Positions 16,091 to 24,869 of a stretch of DNA of 64,000 nt are shown one piece after another. Every line of letters begins with the position of its first letter. Position 1 is the first letter of the stretch. The notes under the pieces are model-generated. The model did no database searches, had not been told where the DNA came from, and saw only the letters and a program-made list of their open reading frames with translations. This DNA comes from Streptomyces sp. NBC_01476 (lineage in GTDB: Bacteria; Actinomycetota; Actinomycetes; Streptomycetales; Streptomycetaceae), in assembly GCF_036227265.1 (NCBI RefSeq), contig NZ_CP109446.1:7953001-8017000 (forward strand), read 5' to 3'. The translations under genes were made by a program, and so were the position numbers.

Positions 16091-19000
16091 GTGGTGCGTA
16101 TCAAGCGGGTCATTCGCTTGCTGGTCGTCCTTACGGTCTTCGCATTCACCGCAGTTCTGATACCGGGCATCCGGAGCACGCCGGCACTGGCCGCCCCCGC
16201 CGCCCCCACCGGCACCACCGCGTCGTCCGGCGCCGACGCCGTCACCCGGAGCGCGGCCTTCGACCCGCGGCGCGCCTACGTCCCCGGCACCTCGCAGCCC
16301 CCGCAGACCACCGCCGGCCCGGCCGCCGCGGCGGGCACCGGCGGCGCGGCGGGCCCCGACGCCAACGGCGGCTCCCTGGGCCTGAGCGTCACCGGCGGGG
16401 TGGAGACGGCACAGGGCACGCCGCTGACCAGCCCGCTGTCCGGAGGTGACGCGCTGCAGGTGTACAGCCTCGGCGTGGTCAGCCGGGTGCACGCCGACGG
16501 CAGTACGGTCTGGCAGCGCAGTACGGCCTCGCTCTACCGCGACTGGCACCTCACCTTCACCAACCCCGGCTATGTCGCGACGCCGCAACTGGTGGTCGGC
16601 ACCGACCCGGCCGACCCGTTCTACGTGACCACCGGCCAGCCGTTCGCGATGGGCGGCACCCAGCCGTACGCGGTCGGCGACCTCAACGGCGACGGTGCGG
16701 CCGATGTCGCCGTCGCCGAGACCGTCGGGGTCAACCTCGGCGCCGCCAGCTGCGGAAACTGCGGCTGGCCGTTCAGCGTGCCGGGCTCCGACCTGCACTT
16801 CGGCACCTTCGTGACGGTGCTCGACGGCAGGACCGGCGCCACCCTCCACAGCGAACTCGACCCCGGCTTCGTCACCCAGCTCGCCGTCACCGGCAAGGAC
16901 CTGATCATCGGCGACGAGACCGGCTCACCCACCGGCAACGGCGGCCCCGGCGCGTGGGGTTCGTCCACCACCGTGCGGGCGATCGTGCTGCGCGGCGGAA
17001 GTGGCGGCAGCGGAAGTCACGGCAGCGCCGGCCACGGCGCGCCTGCCGCCACGGAAGCCTGGCGCTATGCGACCGGCGCCCAGTGGGGCCGGCTGCTGGG
17101 CCTCCAGCCGGTCGGCGGCGGCGTCGCCGTCTCGTGGTCCGACACCCCGCTCGGACTCGGCGTCCCAGGACCGCCGGACGGCCACGTGGTCCTCGTCGAC
17201 GCCCACGGCACGGTCCGCTGGGACCGGCGCACCGCCGGATACCCGGTGCTGACGCGGTACGACGCCGGCCGCGGCCTGCTCGCGGTGGTCGAGCAGACCG
17301 ACCCGGCCACCGCCGTCTCCTACACCCTGGCAGGGCTGCGCGTGACCGACGGCCGCACGACGACGACCACCCGCACCGACGGCGTGCTGCCGACGGCGCT
17401 GGCGATCGGCGTGCTCAGCCCGCACGGCAGGACGTCCTGGATCGTCAGCGGCGTGGTGACCACGCCCGACCAAGTGGCGCCGCCGGCCTACAGCTTCACC
17501 GCGTCGACGGTCTCCGCCGTGGACCCCGGCACCGCCCGCACCCAGTGGTCGCACGCCCTCGCCGCCGGCGACGGGACCCCGGTGCAGCCCGCCACGATCG
17601 AAGTGGTGCCGACTGCGAACGGCCAGGCGTCCGTGGTGGTCGGTTCGTGGCTCTCCCCGGTGACACCGAGTCCGGCGTCGCCGATCGACGAGGCGTACGA
17701 CCTGCAGGGCCTGGCGGGCGGCAACGGCGCGCCGCGCTGGGAGCATGCGGGTGACGTGGCCGATCCGGCGACGCTGTCCACCGACGGCACCGGCGTCCGC
17801 GGCGTCACAGCGGCACAGGACGCGGTGCACTACGACGCCGGCACCGGAAAAGCGGTCCGCACCGCGCCGCTGCTCGGCGACCTCTACGCCGCCGTGTCGG
17901 CGGACGTCGACGGCGACCACTGTCCCGACGACATAGCCGGCGGGCAGAGCGGCGCGGTCTACGCCTTCGACGGCCGGACGCTCACCCCGGCCGACGACGC
18001 CCCGCACGTGCTCTGGCGGGCCGACGTGGGCGGCCCGGTGCACCAGATCGTCGCCACGACTGTCGCCGGCCGGCCGGTGCTCGCGGTCGCGGCGACCACC
18101 GGCATCGCACTGGTCGACGAGCGGACGGGCAAGGTGCTGCACCGGATGGCGCTGCCCGGCCAGTACGCGTGGAACGTGGCGGTCGGCCGGATCGGCGGCC
18201 GCACCGCCGTGGTGACGGCCACCGACCGGGTGTCCGCCTTCGACGCGAGCACCGGACAGGCCCTGTGGACCTACCGCCCGGCAGGCGCCTCCTACTTCGC
18301 GAACGCGGCGGTCACCGACGGCGTCGTCGTCGCCGAGTACCAGGATCAGGTGGAAAGCCACCAGGCCCCGACGACGATGTCGGCGCTCGGTATCGACGGC
18401 GGCACCGGGCGTACCGTCTGGACGGCTCCGGCCGATCCGGCGACGACCTATGCCGCGCAGTTGCCGAACGGGGTGGCGGCCGGCCCGGGCATTCCCGGCG
18501 CCGGCGCGGACGGTGCCGCGTTCACCTGGACCACCAGCGACGGGCAGGGCCGGGTCGATGTGCGCGACGCCCGTACCGGCAGGCTGATCTACAGCAACAC
18601 CGACAACACCCTCTCCGGCCACGAGAGCTACTTCCTCGACCCGCGGGCCGGGCTGATCGCGACGGGCGACACCGGCTCCGCAGCGATCACACCCGACGGC
18701 CCCGACGCGACGTTCTGGGCCTCCGGCACCGACTCGGGGATCGCCGAGGCCGGCGGCACACCGGTCCTGCTGACCGCCCATGTCGCGCTGAACGCGTACC
18801 CGCTGTCGGTCCTCACCGCCGGTGACGACGAGGTCGATCCGCTCGCCGCGTACGAGCCCTTCCAGACCGGCCGGCTGAGCGTCACCGCCGACAACAGGGT
18901 GCTCACCATGCCGATCGACTGGCGGGCGCACCAGATCCTGGTCGCCGAGGCCGGCCAGACGGTGCGCGCGTACGACGTGTCCATCCAGCACGGCCTCGAG

Positions 19001-20233
19001 TCGCTGACGCTGACCGGCACCCCGGCGGCGAGCGCGGCGAAGCACCGGACGATGGCGCCGAAGGCGCCCGTCACCCGGCCGGACACCCTGCCGCTCGGCG
19101 ACACCGCGGCCGGTGACGCCCGGATCGGCACCGCGCAGCCCGCGGCGGCCGTCAGGGTACGCGGCTACACCGGCACCGGAAAGCCACAGCTCACCGCGGC
19201 CGCCCCGTCCGGGTACGACCCCGCCGCCGTGCGCGCGTACCTGGGGCTGCGCGGCACCGGGGCCGGCCAGACGGTCGCCGTGGTCGACGCCCCCGGTGAC
19301 GCCGGCATCGTCGGCGATGTCAACGGCTTCAGCGCGCAGTTCGGGCTGAACCGCGTGTGCCCCGGCGCCGCCACCGCGGGCTGCTTCCACCTCACCGTGA
19401 CCGCGCCCGACGGCACCGGGCCCGACGACCCGAACTGGGGCCTGGAGACCGCGATGGACGTCGAGTGGATCCACGCGGTCGCCCCGCAGGCGGCGGTGGT
19501 GCTCGTCGAGGCGCATGACGGCGGGTTCGCGTCGCTGTTCAGGGCGGTCGACGCCGCGGCGGCGCTGCACCCCGACGCGATCAGCATGAGCTGGGGGATA
19601 GCGGAGGAGTTCACCGACGAGACCTACTACGACCAGCACTGCCGGCTCGCCGGCTCGGTGTGCTCGGTGGCCAGCGGCGACTACGGCCACCCCGGCTCGT
19701 ACCCGGCGTACAACCCGGCGGTGCTGTCGGTCGGCGGAACCACCCTCGACCTGGGCGGCGACGGCGCCGTGACCGGGGAGACCGCCTGGGCCGGCAGCGG
19801 CGGCGGACGCAGCTATGTCGAGCCCACGCCCGGCTACCAGAAGGGCGTGGTGTCCGGTGGCCGCGGTACGCCCGATGTCAGCTTCGACGCGGACCCCGCG
19901 ACCGGCGTGGCGGTCTACGACACCGCCGGGCCCAACGGAGAGTCGGGGTGGTACCAGGTCGGCGGCACCAGCCTCGGCGCGCCTTCCTGGGCGGCGATCC
20001 TCGCCTCGGCGGACCAGTTGCGCGCGGCGGCCGGCAAGCCCCGGCTCACCTCGGCGGACGGTTCGGCCCAGAAGGCCGTGTACGCGGCGGCCGGCCGGCT
20101 CGGCGACATCGTGTCGGGACCGGCGAACGGATTCTGCCCGTCGATCTGCTCGGCGACCACCGGCTACGACTTCGTGACCGGGCTCGGCAGTCCGCGTGCG
20201 GGGCTCGACGCCACGCTGGCGGCGGCACCCTGA
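16091..20233 (+). CDS. Secreted beta-propeller / sedolisin (S53) serine-carboxyl peptidase
   Basis: Very large exported protease. A Sec signal peptide (RVIRLLVVLTVFAFTAVLI, residues 6-24) is followed by about 900 residues of PQQ/WD-like repeats (FG-GAP-like DLNGDGAADVAVAE; repeated VDARTG/VDERTG turns) and a C-terminal S53 domain from about residue 1040. Catalytic residues are visible: E1119 and D1123 in NWGLETAMDVEW, oxyanion D1197 in ASGDYG and S1294 in GGTSLGAPSW. The usual S53 activation pro-domain is missing; the propeller stands in its place. AAGGAGG at 16083-16089 is only one base from GTG 16091, so in-frame GTG 16094 may be the real start. Divergent from the TrmB-LuxR gene. Confidence 0.85.
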   Translation: MVRIKRVIRLLVVLTVFAFTAVLIPGIRSTPALAAPAAPTGTTASSGADAVTRSAAFDPRRAYVPGTSQPPQTTAGPAAAAGTGGAAGPDANGGSLGLSVTGGVETAQGTPLTSPLSGGDALQVYSLGVVSRVHADGSTVWQRSTASLYRDWHLTFTNPGYVATPQLVVGTDPADPFYVTTGQPFAMGGTQPYAVGDLNGDGAADVAVAETVGVNLGAASCGNCGWPFSVPGSDLHFGTFVTVLDGRTGATLHSELDPGFVTQLAVTGKDLIIGDETGSPTGNGGPGAWGSSTTVRAIVLRGGSGGSGSHGSAGHGAPAATEAWRYATGAQWGRLLGLQPVGGGVAVSWSDTPLGLGVPGPPDGHVVLVDAHGTVRWDRRTAGYPVLTRYDAGRGLLAVVEQTDPATAVSYTLAGLRVTDGRTTTTTRTDGVLPTALAIGVLSPHGRTSWIVSGVVTTPDQVAPPAYSFTASTVSAVDPGTARTQWSHALAAGDGTPVQPATIEVVPTANGQASVVVGSWLSPVTPSPASPIDEAYDLQGLAGGNGAPRWEHAGDVADPATLSTDGTGVRGVTAAQDAVHYDAGTGKAVRTAPLLGDLYAAVSADVDGDHCPDDIAGGQSGAVYAFDGRTLTPADDAPHVLWRADVGGPVHQIVATTVAGRPVLAVAATTGIALVDERTGKVLHRMALPGQYAWNVAVGRIGGRTAVVTATDRVSAFDASTGQALWTYRPAGASYFANAAVTDGVVVAEYQDQVESHQAPTTMSALGIDGGTGRTVWTAPADPATTYAAQLPNGVAAGPGIPGAGADGAAFTWTTSDGQGRVDVRDARTGRLIYSNTDNTLSGHESYFLDPRAGLIATGDTGSAAITPDGPDATFWASGTDSGIAEAGGTPVLLTAHVALNAYPLSVLTAGDDEVDPLAAYEPFQTGRLSVTADNRVLTMPIDWRAHQILVAEAGQTVRAYDVSIQHGLESLTLTGTPAASAAKHRTMAPKAPVTRPDTLPLGDTAAGDARIGTAQPAAAVRVRGYTGTGKPQLTAAAPSGYDPAAVRAYLGLRGTGAGQTVAVVDAPGDAGIVGDVNGFSAQFGLNRVCPGAATAGCFHLTVTAPDGTGPDDPNWGLETAMDVEWIHAVAPQAAVVLVEAHDGGFASLFRAVDAAAALHPDAISMSWGIAEEFTDETYYDQHCRLAGSVCSVASGDYGHPGSYPAYNPAVLSVGGTTLDLGGDGAVTGETAWAGSGGGRSYVEPTPGYQKGVVSGGRGTPDVSFDADPATGVAVYDTAGPNGESGWYQVGGTSLGAPSWAAILASADQLRAAAGKPRLTSADGSAQKAVYAAAGRLGDIVSGPANGFCPSICSATTGYDFVTGLGSPRAGLDATLAAAP

Positions 20234-20279
20234 CCGCACCGGCGTGCGGAAATCCGGTACGCCTCCCGCACGCCTCCCG

Positions 20280-20326
20280 GCCCGTGGCCGCGGACGGAGC
20301 CCACGGCTCGGTCCGCGGCCACGGGC
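20280..20326 (+). terminator. Perfect 16-bp hairpin after the protease gene
   Basis: GCCCGTGGCCGCGGAC (20280-20295) pairs completely with GTCCGCGGCCACGGGC (20311-20326). The loop contains a further GAGCC/GGCTC pairing. Very strong intrinsic terminator, 46 bp after the stop. Confidence 0.85.
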
Positions 20327-20404
20327 GTCATGCACTCGATCGGACCCCTGGAGGGCTGTGCGCCCGGCGATGCCGGGCAGGGATCATTCGCCCACCGGCG
20401 ACCG

Positions 20405-20450
20405 CAGCCCGAAGCCCCAGCCCGAACCCAGCCCGAACCCAGCCCGAAAA
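20405..20450 (+). repeat. 11-bp tandem repeat CAGCCCGAACC, four copies
   Basis: CAGCCCGAAGCC, then CAGCCCGAACC twice and CAGCCCGAAAA, in the gap between the protease terminator and the SDR gene. It is not in a supported reading frame. Confidence 0.75.
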
Positions 20451-20564
20451 CCGCAGCCGTAAGGAGACCGGCGCCCCGGCACACCCGGCACCCGCGTACC
20501 GAACCCGCGCGACCGCGACGCCACCGGTCCGCGCGCCTCCCGCCCACCAGGACAAGGACCCAGC

Positions 20565-21230
20565 ATGACGACCATCGCCATCGTCGGAGCAGGAAGAGGT
20601 CTGGGCGCCGCCGTGGCGCGCCGCTTCGGCCGCCAGGGCTTCGACGTCGCCCTCGTCTCCCGTACCCAGGAACACGTCGACTCCCTCGCCGCGGAACTCG
20701 GCGGCGAGGGGGTGCGCGCACGCGGTTTCGCCGCCGACGTGCGGGACCCGGTGGCCCTCACCGCAGCCCTGGCCGCTGCCACCGCCGCCCTCGGCCCGGT
20801 GGAAGTCCTGCAGTACAGCCCCATTCCGCACAAGGACTTCATGAAGCCCGTCCTGCAGACCACCCCGGCCGACCTCAGGGGACCGCTGGAGTTCTCCGTC
20901 CACGGGCCCGTGACAGCCGTCCAGCAGGTCCTGCCCGGGATGCGCGTCCTCGGGCGCGGCACCCTGCTGTTCGTCAACGGCGGCAGCGCCGTGCGGCCCC
21001 ACGCCGACCGGGCCGGCACCTCCATCGCCTTCGCCGCCGAGAGCGCCTACGCCCGTATGCTGCACGACACCCTCGCCGAGGACCGCATTCACGTCGCCCA
21101 GCTGATCATTCCCGGCGCGATCACCCCCGGCCACCCCCGCAAGGACCCCGCGGTGCTCGCCGGCCTCCTGTGGGACCTCCACCACGACCGCGGGGAATTC
21201 CGCCACTTCGCCGAACCCCTGGAGGACTGA
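20565..21230 (+). CDS. Atypical short-chain dehydrogenase/reductase family protein
   Basis: 221-residue Rossmann protein. The cofactor motif VGAGRGLGAAVARRFG is at residues 6-21 with RTQ after strand 2. The catalytic Ser region is FVNGGSAV, but the canonical YxxxK is replaced by FAAES (Tyr to Phe, Lys to Ser), so a normal SDR reaction is unlikely. C-terminal HHDRGEFRHFAEP resembles other Streptomyces SDR proteins of unknown activity. The start follows AAGGA with a 9-bp spacer. It is preceded by a tandem repeat and appears monocistronic. Confidence 0.75.
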   Translation: MTTIAIVGAGRGLGAAVARRFGRQGFDVALVSRTQEHVDSLAAELGGEGVRARGFAADVRDPVALTAALAAATAALGPVEVLQYSPIPHKDFMKPVLQTTPADLRGPLEFSVHGPVTAVQQVLPGMRVLGRGTLLFVNGGSAVRPHADRAGTSIAFAAESAYARMLHDTLAEDRIHVAQLIIPGAITPGHPRKDPAVLAGLLWDLHHDRGEFRHFAEPLED

Positions 21231-21286
21231 GCCCGCCCTCGCGGCAGCCCGGCGCACCAGTGAACCGGGCTCCGGGCAGGGGGAGT

Positions 21287-21511
21287 TCAGCGGGGGCTTG
21301 AGCACGGGTGGCCGCCGACCCGGATCGGCGGGCTGCACCGGACCCGGATCTGCCCCAACAGCCGGGGCTCCAGGAGGCACAGGAGAGTCACGGCCCCTTC
21401 CCGGGTGATCTGCCGCGGGTCGTAGGCCAGGCGGACGAGGCCACTGGAGTCCCGGTACATCAGGGGAATCCCGTCGTCGAGCATGGCTGTCTCGATGTGT
21501 ACGTCTGTCAC
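21287..21511 (-). CDS. Small hypothetical protein, 74 residues
   Basis: GTG 21511 to stop at 21287 with a very good GGGGAAGGA ribosome-binding site 6-7 bases upstream. The peptide (TDVHIETAMLDDGIPLMYRDSSGLVRLAYD) looks like folded beta-strand sequence, followed by REGAVTLLCLLEPRLLG and a Cys/Arg/Pro-rich end. No domain is recognised. It is convergent with the SDR gene and points away from the sigma-factor promoter region. Confidence 0.55.
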   Translation of the reverse strand: MTDVHIETAMLDDGIPLMYRDSSGLVRLAYDPRQITREGAVTLLCLLEPRLLGQIRVRCSPPIRVGGHPCSSPR

Positions 21512-21897
21512 AGCGGTTCCTTCCCCTGACACCAGGGCAGGGACGCCGCACCGGGCTCGTGCGGCTGGTTGCTGCTGGTTGCCCAACACTCCGGGGATTA
21601 AGCGTTGTTGGCCGAAAACACGGCTTCCGTTTCGCAACGCTTGTCCCGCTCCCTGGCGAACCTGCCACGGCGGAGCCCCGGAGACCAGCGGCCCGACCGG
21701 TGTGCGGCGGATCGTACGGGAGTTCCCATCGCCAGAAGTCACTTAATGTCCACAATCGTGGACAGTCGAGTGCGACGAGTGCTTGACTCAGTGTCCACGG
21801 ACATGGACATGGACATATGCCAGTCCGGCGGATCGCGCGCGCCCTCGGCAGGTGGGCGCGCCCGCGGACGCCCACCGACACGGAGACAGGAGATGCG
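21512..21897. other. 386-bp regulatory region before the ECF-like sigma gene
   Basis: No gene is convincing here. The region holds a perfect palindrome (21747-21764), a second related inverted repeat (21792-21809) and a triple GGACAT run (21799-21816). An ATG at 21817 could extend the sigma gene but lacks a ribosome-binding site. Confidence 0.55.
21747..21764. promoter_or_regulatory. Perfect palindrome TGTCCAC-N4-GTGGACA
   Basis: TGTCCAC (21747-21753), AATC, GTGGACA (21758-21764). The arms are fully complementary. A second looser copy, TGTCCA-N6-TGGACA, is at 21792-21809. The same core with 4-bp spacing recurs at 25757-25772 before the paralogous gene of the divergent sigma operon. Confidence 0.7.
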
Positions 21898-22518
21898 GTG
21901 CAGCACGAAGAACCAACGGTCGCGGTGAGCGGAGCACCGGGCCACCCCAGGGACCTCCGGAGCGACGCCGCCCTCGCGGTCCTGGCCGGAGCGGGCGACG
22001 CCAACGCGTTCGCCGTGATCTTCACCCGCTACCAGCCGTGCGTGGCACGGTACTTGCGCCGGCACGTGCCCGAGGACCCGGGGACCGCCGAGGATCTGGT
22101 CAGCGACACCTTCGTCCGGGCGCTGGGCAGGATCGGGCACTACTACGAATCGCCGAGCGGCATGCGGGCGTGGCTGCTCACCATCGCCCGCAACCTCGTC
22201 ACCGACCACCGGAAGCTGGCGCGCACCCGCCTGGAACTGCCGGTCTTCGAGGTGCCGGAAGCGCGGATGCCCCCGGTGTCCGACCCGCACGAGGAGGTGG
22301 TCGCGAGCATGACCGGGTCCGTGGTCCGCCAGGCACTCACCGGGCTCACCGAGCACCAGCAGCAGGTGATCGTCATGAGGTACTGGATGGGGATGCGAGC
22401 GCGCCAGATCGCCCGGATGACCGGCCGTACCGAGGGCGCCGTCAAGGCGCTCCAGTGGCGCGCCCGGCTCGACCTGCGCCACTCGCTCGGGAACCGGGGC
22501 ACCGGGTGGTCGCTGTGA
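21898..22518 (+). CDS. RNA polymerase sigma-70 family, ECF-type sigma factor
   Basis: 206-residue sigma factor with region 2 (FAVIFTRYQPCVARYLRRHV...EDLVSDTFVRALGRIGHYYESPSGMRAWLLTIARNLVTDHRK) and region 4 (ALTGLTEHQQQVIVMRYWMGMRARQIARMTGRTEGAVKALQWRARLDLR). It directs core polymerase to specific promoters. GTG 21898 is chosen because AGGAG lies five bases upstream; ATG 21817 in the same frame would add 27 unconserved residues and has no ribosome-binding site. The stop overlaps the next GTG (GTGA, 22515-22518), coupling it to a protein of unknown function. No anti-sigma factor is adjacent. Confidence 0.88.
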   Translation: MQHEEPTVAVSGAPGHPRDLRSDAALAVLAGAGDANAFAVIFTRYQPCVARYLRRHVPEDPGTAEDLVSDTFVRALGRIGHYYESPSGMRAWLLTIARNLVTDHRKLARTRLELPVFEVPEARMPPVSDPHEEVVASMTGSVVRQALTGLTEHQQQVIVMRYWMGMRARQIARMTGRTEGAVKALQWRARLDLRHSLGNRGTGWSL

Positions 22519-23309
22519 CCGGCGACCCGGCCCGTCGGGGGACCTCTTCACGGCGGGCCTCTTCACGGCACGCCGCCCGTGGCCCCCGGCGGTGGATGGC
22601 GGCGCTGCGCACCGGGGACGCCCCCACGGGTCCCGGCCGGGGCGTCCCCGGGTCCTCTTCCCCGTCCCCGCCGTCCTCGCCGTCCTCGCCGTTCTCCCCG
22701 TCCCCGGCCGGCGACGCTCCGGAGCCGGTGGCCCCGGAGCCCTCCGCGGCGGGGTCACGCGAACAGCGAGCCGCCCGGCACTGGGCCCGGGCCCAGGCAC
22801 GGCGGACCGCCTCGTCGCTGGCCGCCGCGTACGGGGCGCACCCGGACGTGGTCTCGGTGCTCACCGAGGACGAACGGGTGGTGATGATCATGCACATCCG
22901 TGAGCTGAGCGCCTGGTACGTCCACCGCTCCATGCTGGGCATCCGGCCCGAGACCGTGCTGTGCCACCAGGACGTGTGCATCGGCACCGCGATGCTCGTC
23001 GCCACCCCCGTCCGCCTCGTCGGCCACGGCGTGCCGGGCCTCCTGGCACAGGCCGCCGCAGCCGCCCAGGAGCCCTACCGGCTCTGGGACCGGGTCTACG
23101 ACCTGGCGGCGCCGCTGGAGGACGGGCACGGCACGCTGTGGCAGCACCGCGGTGGCTGGGCGCCGGACGGGGTCCCCCTGCTGGTGCCTTACGGGCGCCG
23201 TGAACCGTGCCGGCTGCCCACCGTGCTGCGGATGGCCGGCTCCCTCGAAGCGGCGGCGCGCCTGCTCCCGGTCCTCCCCGCGCAGCATCCGCCCGCGCCC
23301 GCGCACTGA
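22515..23309 (+). CDS. Sigma-linked protein of unknown function, paralogue A
   Basis: 264 residues. The first 80 are Pro/Ser-rich and low complexity (PSPPSSPSSPFSPSPAGD). From about residue 85 a compact domain follows: WARAQARRTASSLAAAYGAHPDVVSVL, HIRELSAWYVHRSMLGI, LCHQDVC, ATPVRLVGHGVPGLL, PYRLWDRVYDLAAPLEDGHGTLWQHRGGW and DGVPLLVPYG. The same blocks in the same order occur in the protein at 24870-25676, so the two are paralogues. No enzyme motif is recognised. Translation is coupled to the upstream sigma gene by a GTGA overlap, suggesting a partner or regulator of that sigma factor (inference). A strong terminator follows. Confidence 0.75.
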   Translation: MTGDPARRGTSSRRASSRHAARGPRRWMAALRTGDAPTGPGRGVPGSSSPSPPSSPSSPFSPSPAGDAPEPVAPEPSAAGSREQRAARHWARAQARRTASSLAAAYGAHPDVVSVLTEDERVVMIMHIRELSAWYVHRSMLGIRPETVLCHQDVCIGTAMLVATPVRLVGHGVPGLLAQAAAAAQEPYRLWDRVYDLAAPLEDGHGTLWQHRGGWAPDGVPLLVPYGRREPCRLPTVLRMAGSLEAAARLLPVLPAQHPPAPAH

Positions 23310-23331
23310 GCCCGCCGCGTACCGCCGAAGA

Positions 23332-23366
23332 GCCGCCCCCGGACGTGTCAGCCGTCCGGGGGCGGC
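23332..23366 (+). terminator. Perfect 14-bp hairpin with short T-run
   Basis: GCCGCCCCCGGACG (23332-23345) pairs with CGTCCGGGGGCGGC (23353-23366) and is followed by CTTT. It ends the sigma/paralogue A operon. Confidence 0.85.
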
Positions 23367-23556
23367 CTTTGCTGTACCCACTTGCGGCAAGGCCAATCCT
23401 TCCCGAGCGTCCGCCGGACTTATTGAGACGTTTTCCGAGGTGAAGCGGTGCCGTAGCGCCGAGGGGGCCTGGAAGTGATCTCAGAAGGGGACAATGAGGG
23501 AGCGGTGACGGCGTCGTCGCATCGGGATGCGCAAGCGGCAACAGGAGTCTGGACGA

Positions 23557-23955
23557 GTGGCTGGCGAAGAGCCTGGGCAGCGTAACGCCCTGACCGAACT
23601 GGTCGGGTCCGCGGTGGGAAGGGGAAAGCGGTGGAGTCTGCGGGACTTCGCGGGCCGAGCCGTCGATCCGGTGACCGGCTGGTCCCCCAGTAAGTCACTG
23701 CTCGGCAAGATCGTCAGCGGTGAGAGCTACAAGATCGAGCCGCGCCTGGTGTCGGCGCTGTCGGTGGGACTCGGCCTGCCCCGGCAGGTCGTGGCCGCCG
23801 CGGCCCACTGGCAGGCGATCGGGTACGAGCAGCAGGAGCTCGACGCGCCGGTGGCCACCATGCTCGTGCGCTACCTGTCGTCGCCGCAGGCGTCGACCCC
23901 GCTGGCCCAGGCCGTGGCCGACCGCTGGGACGCCGAGGAGCGGGGCCTGGGCTGA
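23557..23955 (+). CDS. Predicted HTH (XRE-like) DNA-binding protein
   Basis: 132-residue protein. The segment RWSLRDFAGRAVDPVTGWSPSKSLLGKIVSGESYKIEPRLVSALSVGLGLPRQVVAAAAHWQAIGYE (about residues 24-90) resembles XRE-type helix-turn-helix domains with an inserted loop, as in several Streptomyces regulators. GTG 23557 is preferred because AGGAG lies nine bases upstream; ATG 23527 in frame would add ten residues but lacks such a site. It lies alone between the two sigma/paralogue operons and is the best local candidate to bind the GTCCAC palindromes (inference). Confidence 0.65.
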   Translation: MAGEEPGQRNALTELVGSAVGRGKRWSLRDFAGRAVDPVTGWSPSKSLLGKIVSGESYKIEPRLVSALSVGLGLPRQVVAAAAHWQAIGYEQQELDAPVATMLVRYLSSPQASTPLAQAVADRWDAEERGLG

Positions 23956-24016
23956 TGCCCTGGCCGATCCCGGCGGGCCCGCGGCGAAGGGCGCGGTGCC
24001 CGTTGCGGGCGACCGG

Positions 24017-24841
24017 TCAGGCGTCCGGCGCGGGGGAGAGCAGTTCGTGACGCAGCCGGATCAGCGACGCCGCCAGGATCCTCGACACGTGCATCTGGGA
24101 CAGCCCCAGGACGTCGGCTATCTGCCGCTGGGTCATGGAACGGAAGAAGCGCAGGTGCAGCACCCCGCGTTCGCGTTCCGTCAGCCCGCGGGCGGCGGTG
24201 CGCACGGCCATGCAGTCGGTCACCAGGGTCAGCGCGGGCTCGTCGAACCCCAGGGTCTCCGCCAGGGGTACGCCGGACCCGCCGTTCGCCGGCATATCCA
24301 GGGAACGGGCCCGGTAGGCGCCCTCCGCGGCCATCGCGCCGAGCACGTCCTCCTCGGACAGGCCGGCCTGCGCGGCGAGTTCCCGGACCGAGGGCCGCGC
24401 GCCCGGTGAGCGCTGCACCAGATCGCTGTGCGCCTGCCGGACCTGGGGCTGTGCCTCCTGTACGCGCCGGGGGACCCGCACACTCCACATGTGGTCGCGG
24501 AAGTGGCACTTGATCTCACCGGTGATGGTCGGCACGGCGAACGACAGGAAAGGGTGGCCCTTGGCCGGATCGAAGCGGTCGACGGCCTTGACCAGGCCGA
24601 CGCACGCGACCTGGAACAAGTCGTCGTCCGACTCCCCGCGGCCCCGGTAGCGCAGCGACATCCGGCGTGCCAGCGGCAGCAGTTCGGCGATCAGGCACTC
24701 CCTGAGCCGGACCCGCTCCGGACCCGGCGGCATGGCGGCCAGCAGCCCGAGCCGGTGGCCGGTGTCCGGAGCGGCTTCCCGCGCTCCGTCGTCGGTTCCG
24801 GGCGGCTGCGGCACCGCCCGGTGATGAATGCTGCTGTTCAT
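24017..24841 (-). CDS. SigB/SigF/SigG-type RNA polymerase sigma factor
   Basis: 274-residue alternative sigma factor of the stress/sporulation group. Region 2: SLRYRGRGESDDDLFQVACVGLVKAVDRFDPAKGHPFLSFAVPTITGEIKCHFRDHMWSVRVPRRVQE; region 3: RPSVRELAAQAGLSEEDVLGAM; region 4: LTERERGVLHLRFFRSMTQRQIADVLGLSQMHVSRILAASLIRLRHEL. These sigma factors are normally controlled by anti-sigma kinases and STAS anti-anti-sigma factors, which exist elsewhere in this window (44 kb and 48 kb). ATG 24841 lies 28 bp after the stop of paralogue B, so they form a minus-strand operon. Confidence 0.92.
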   Translation of the reverse strand: MNSSIHHRAVPQPPGTDDGAREAAPDTGHRLGLLAAMPPGPERVRLRECLIAELLPLARRMSLRYRGRGESDDDLFQVACVGLVKAVDRFDPAKGHPFLSFAVPTITGEIKCHFRDHMWSVRVPRRVQEAQPQVRQAHSDLVQRSPGARPSVRELAAQAGLSEEDVLGAMAAEGAYRARSLDMPANGGSGVPLAETLGFDEPALTLVTDCMAVRTAARGLTERERGVLHLRFFRSMTQRQIADVLGLSQMHVSRILAASLIRLRHELLSPAPDA

Positions 24842-24869
24842 GGTCTGTGGGCAGCTCGATCCTGGTGAG

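Noticed and set aside
16925..20335. 1136-codon open frame antisense to the sedolisin gene
   Set aside because: Long antisense frames are expected opposite very GC-rich genes; the translation is Arg/Gly-rich with no motif, while the plus-strand protein has signal peptide and catalytic residues.
21799..21816. GGACAT repeated three times before ATG 21817
   Set aside because: Too short to call a repeat array; probably part of the regulatory palindromes or chance.
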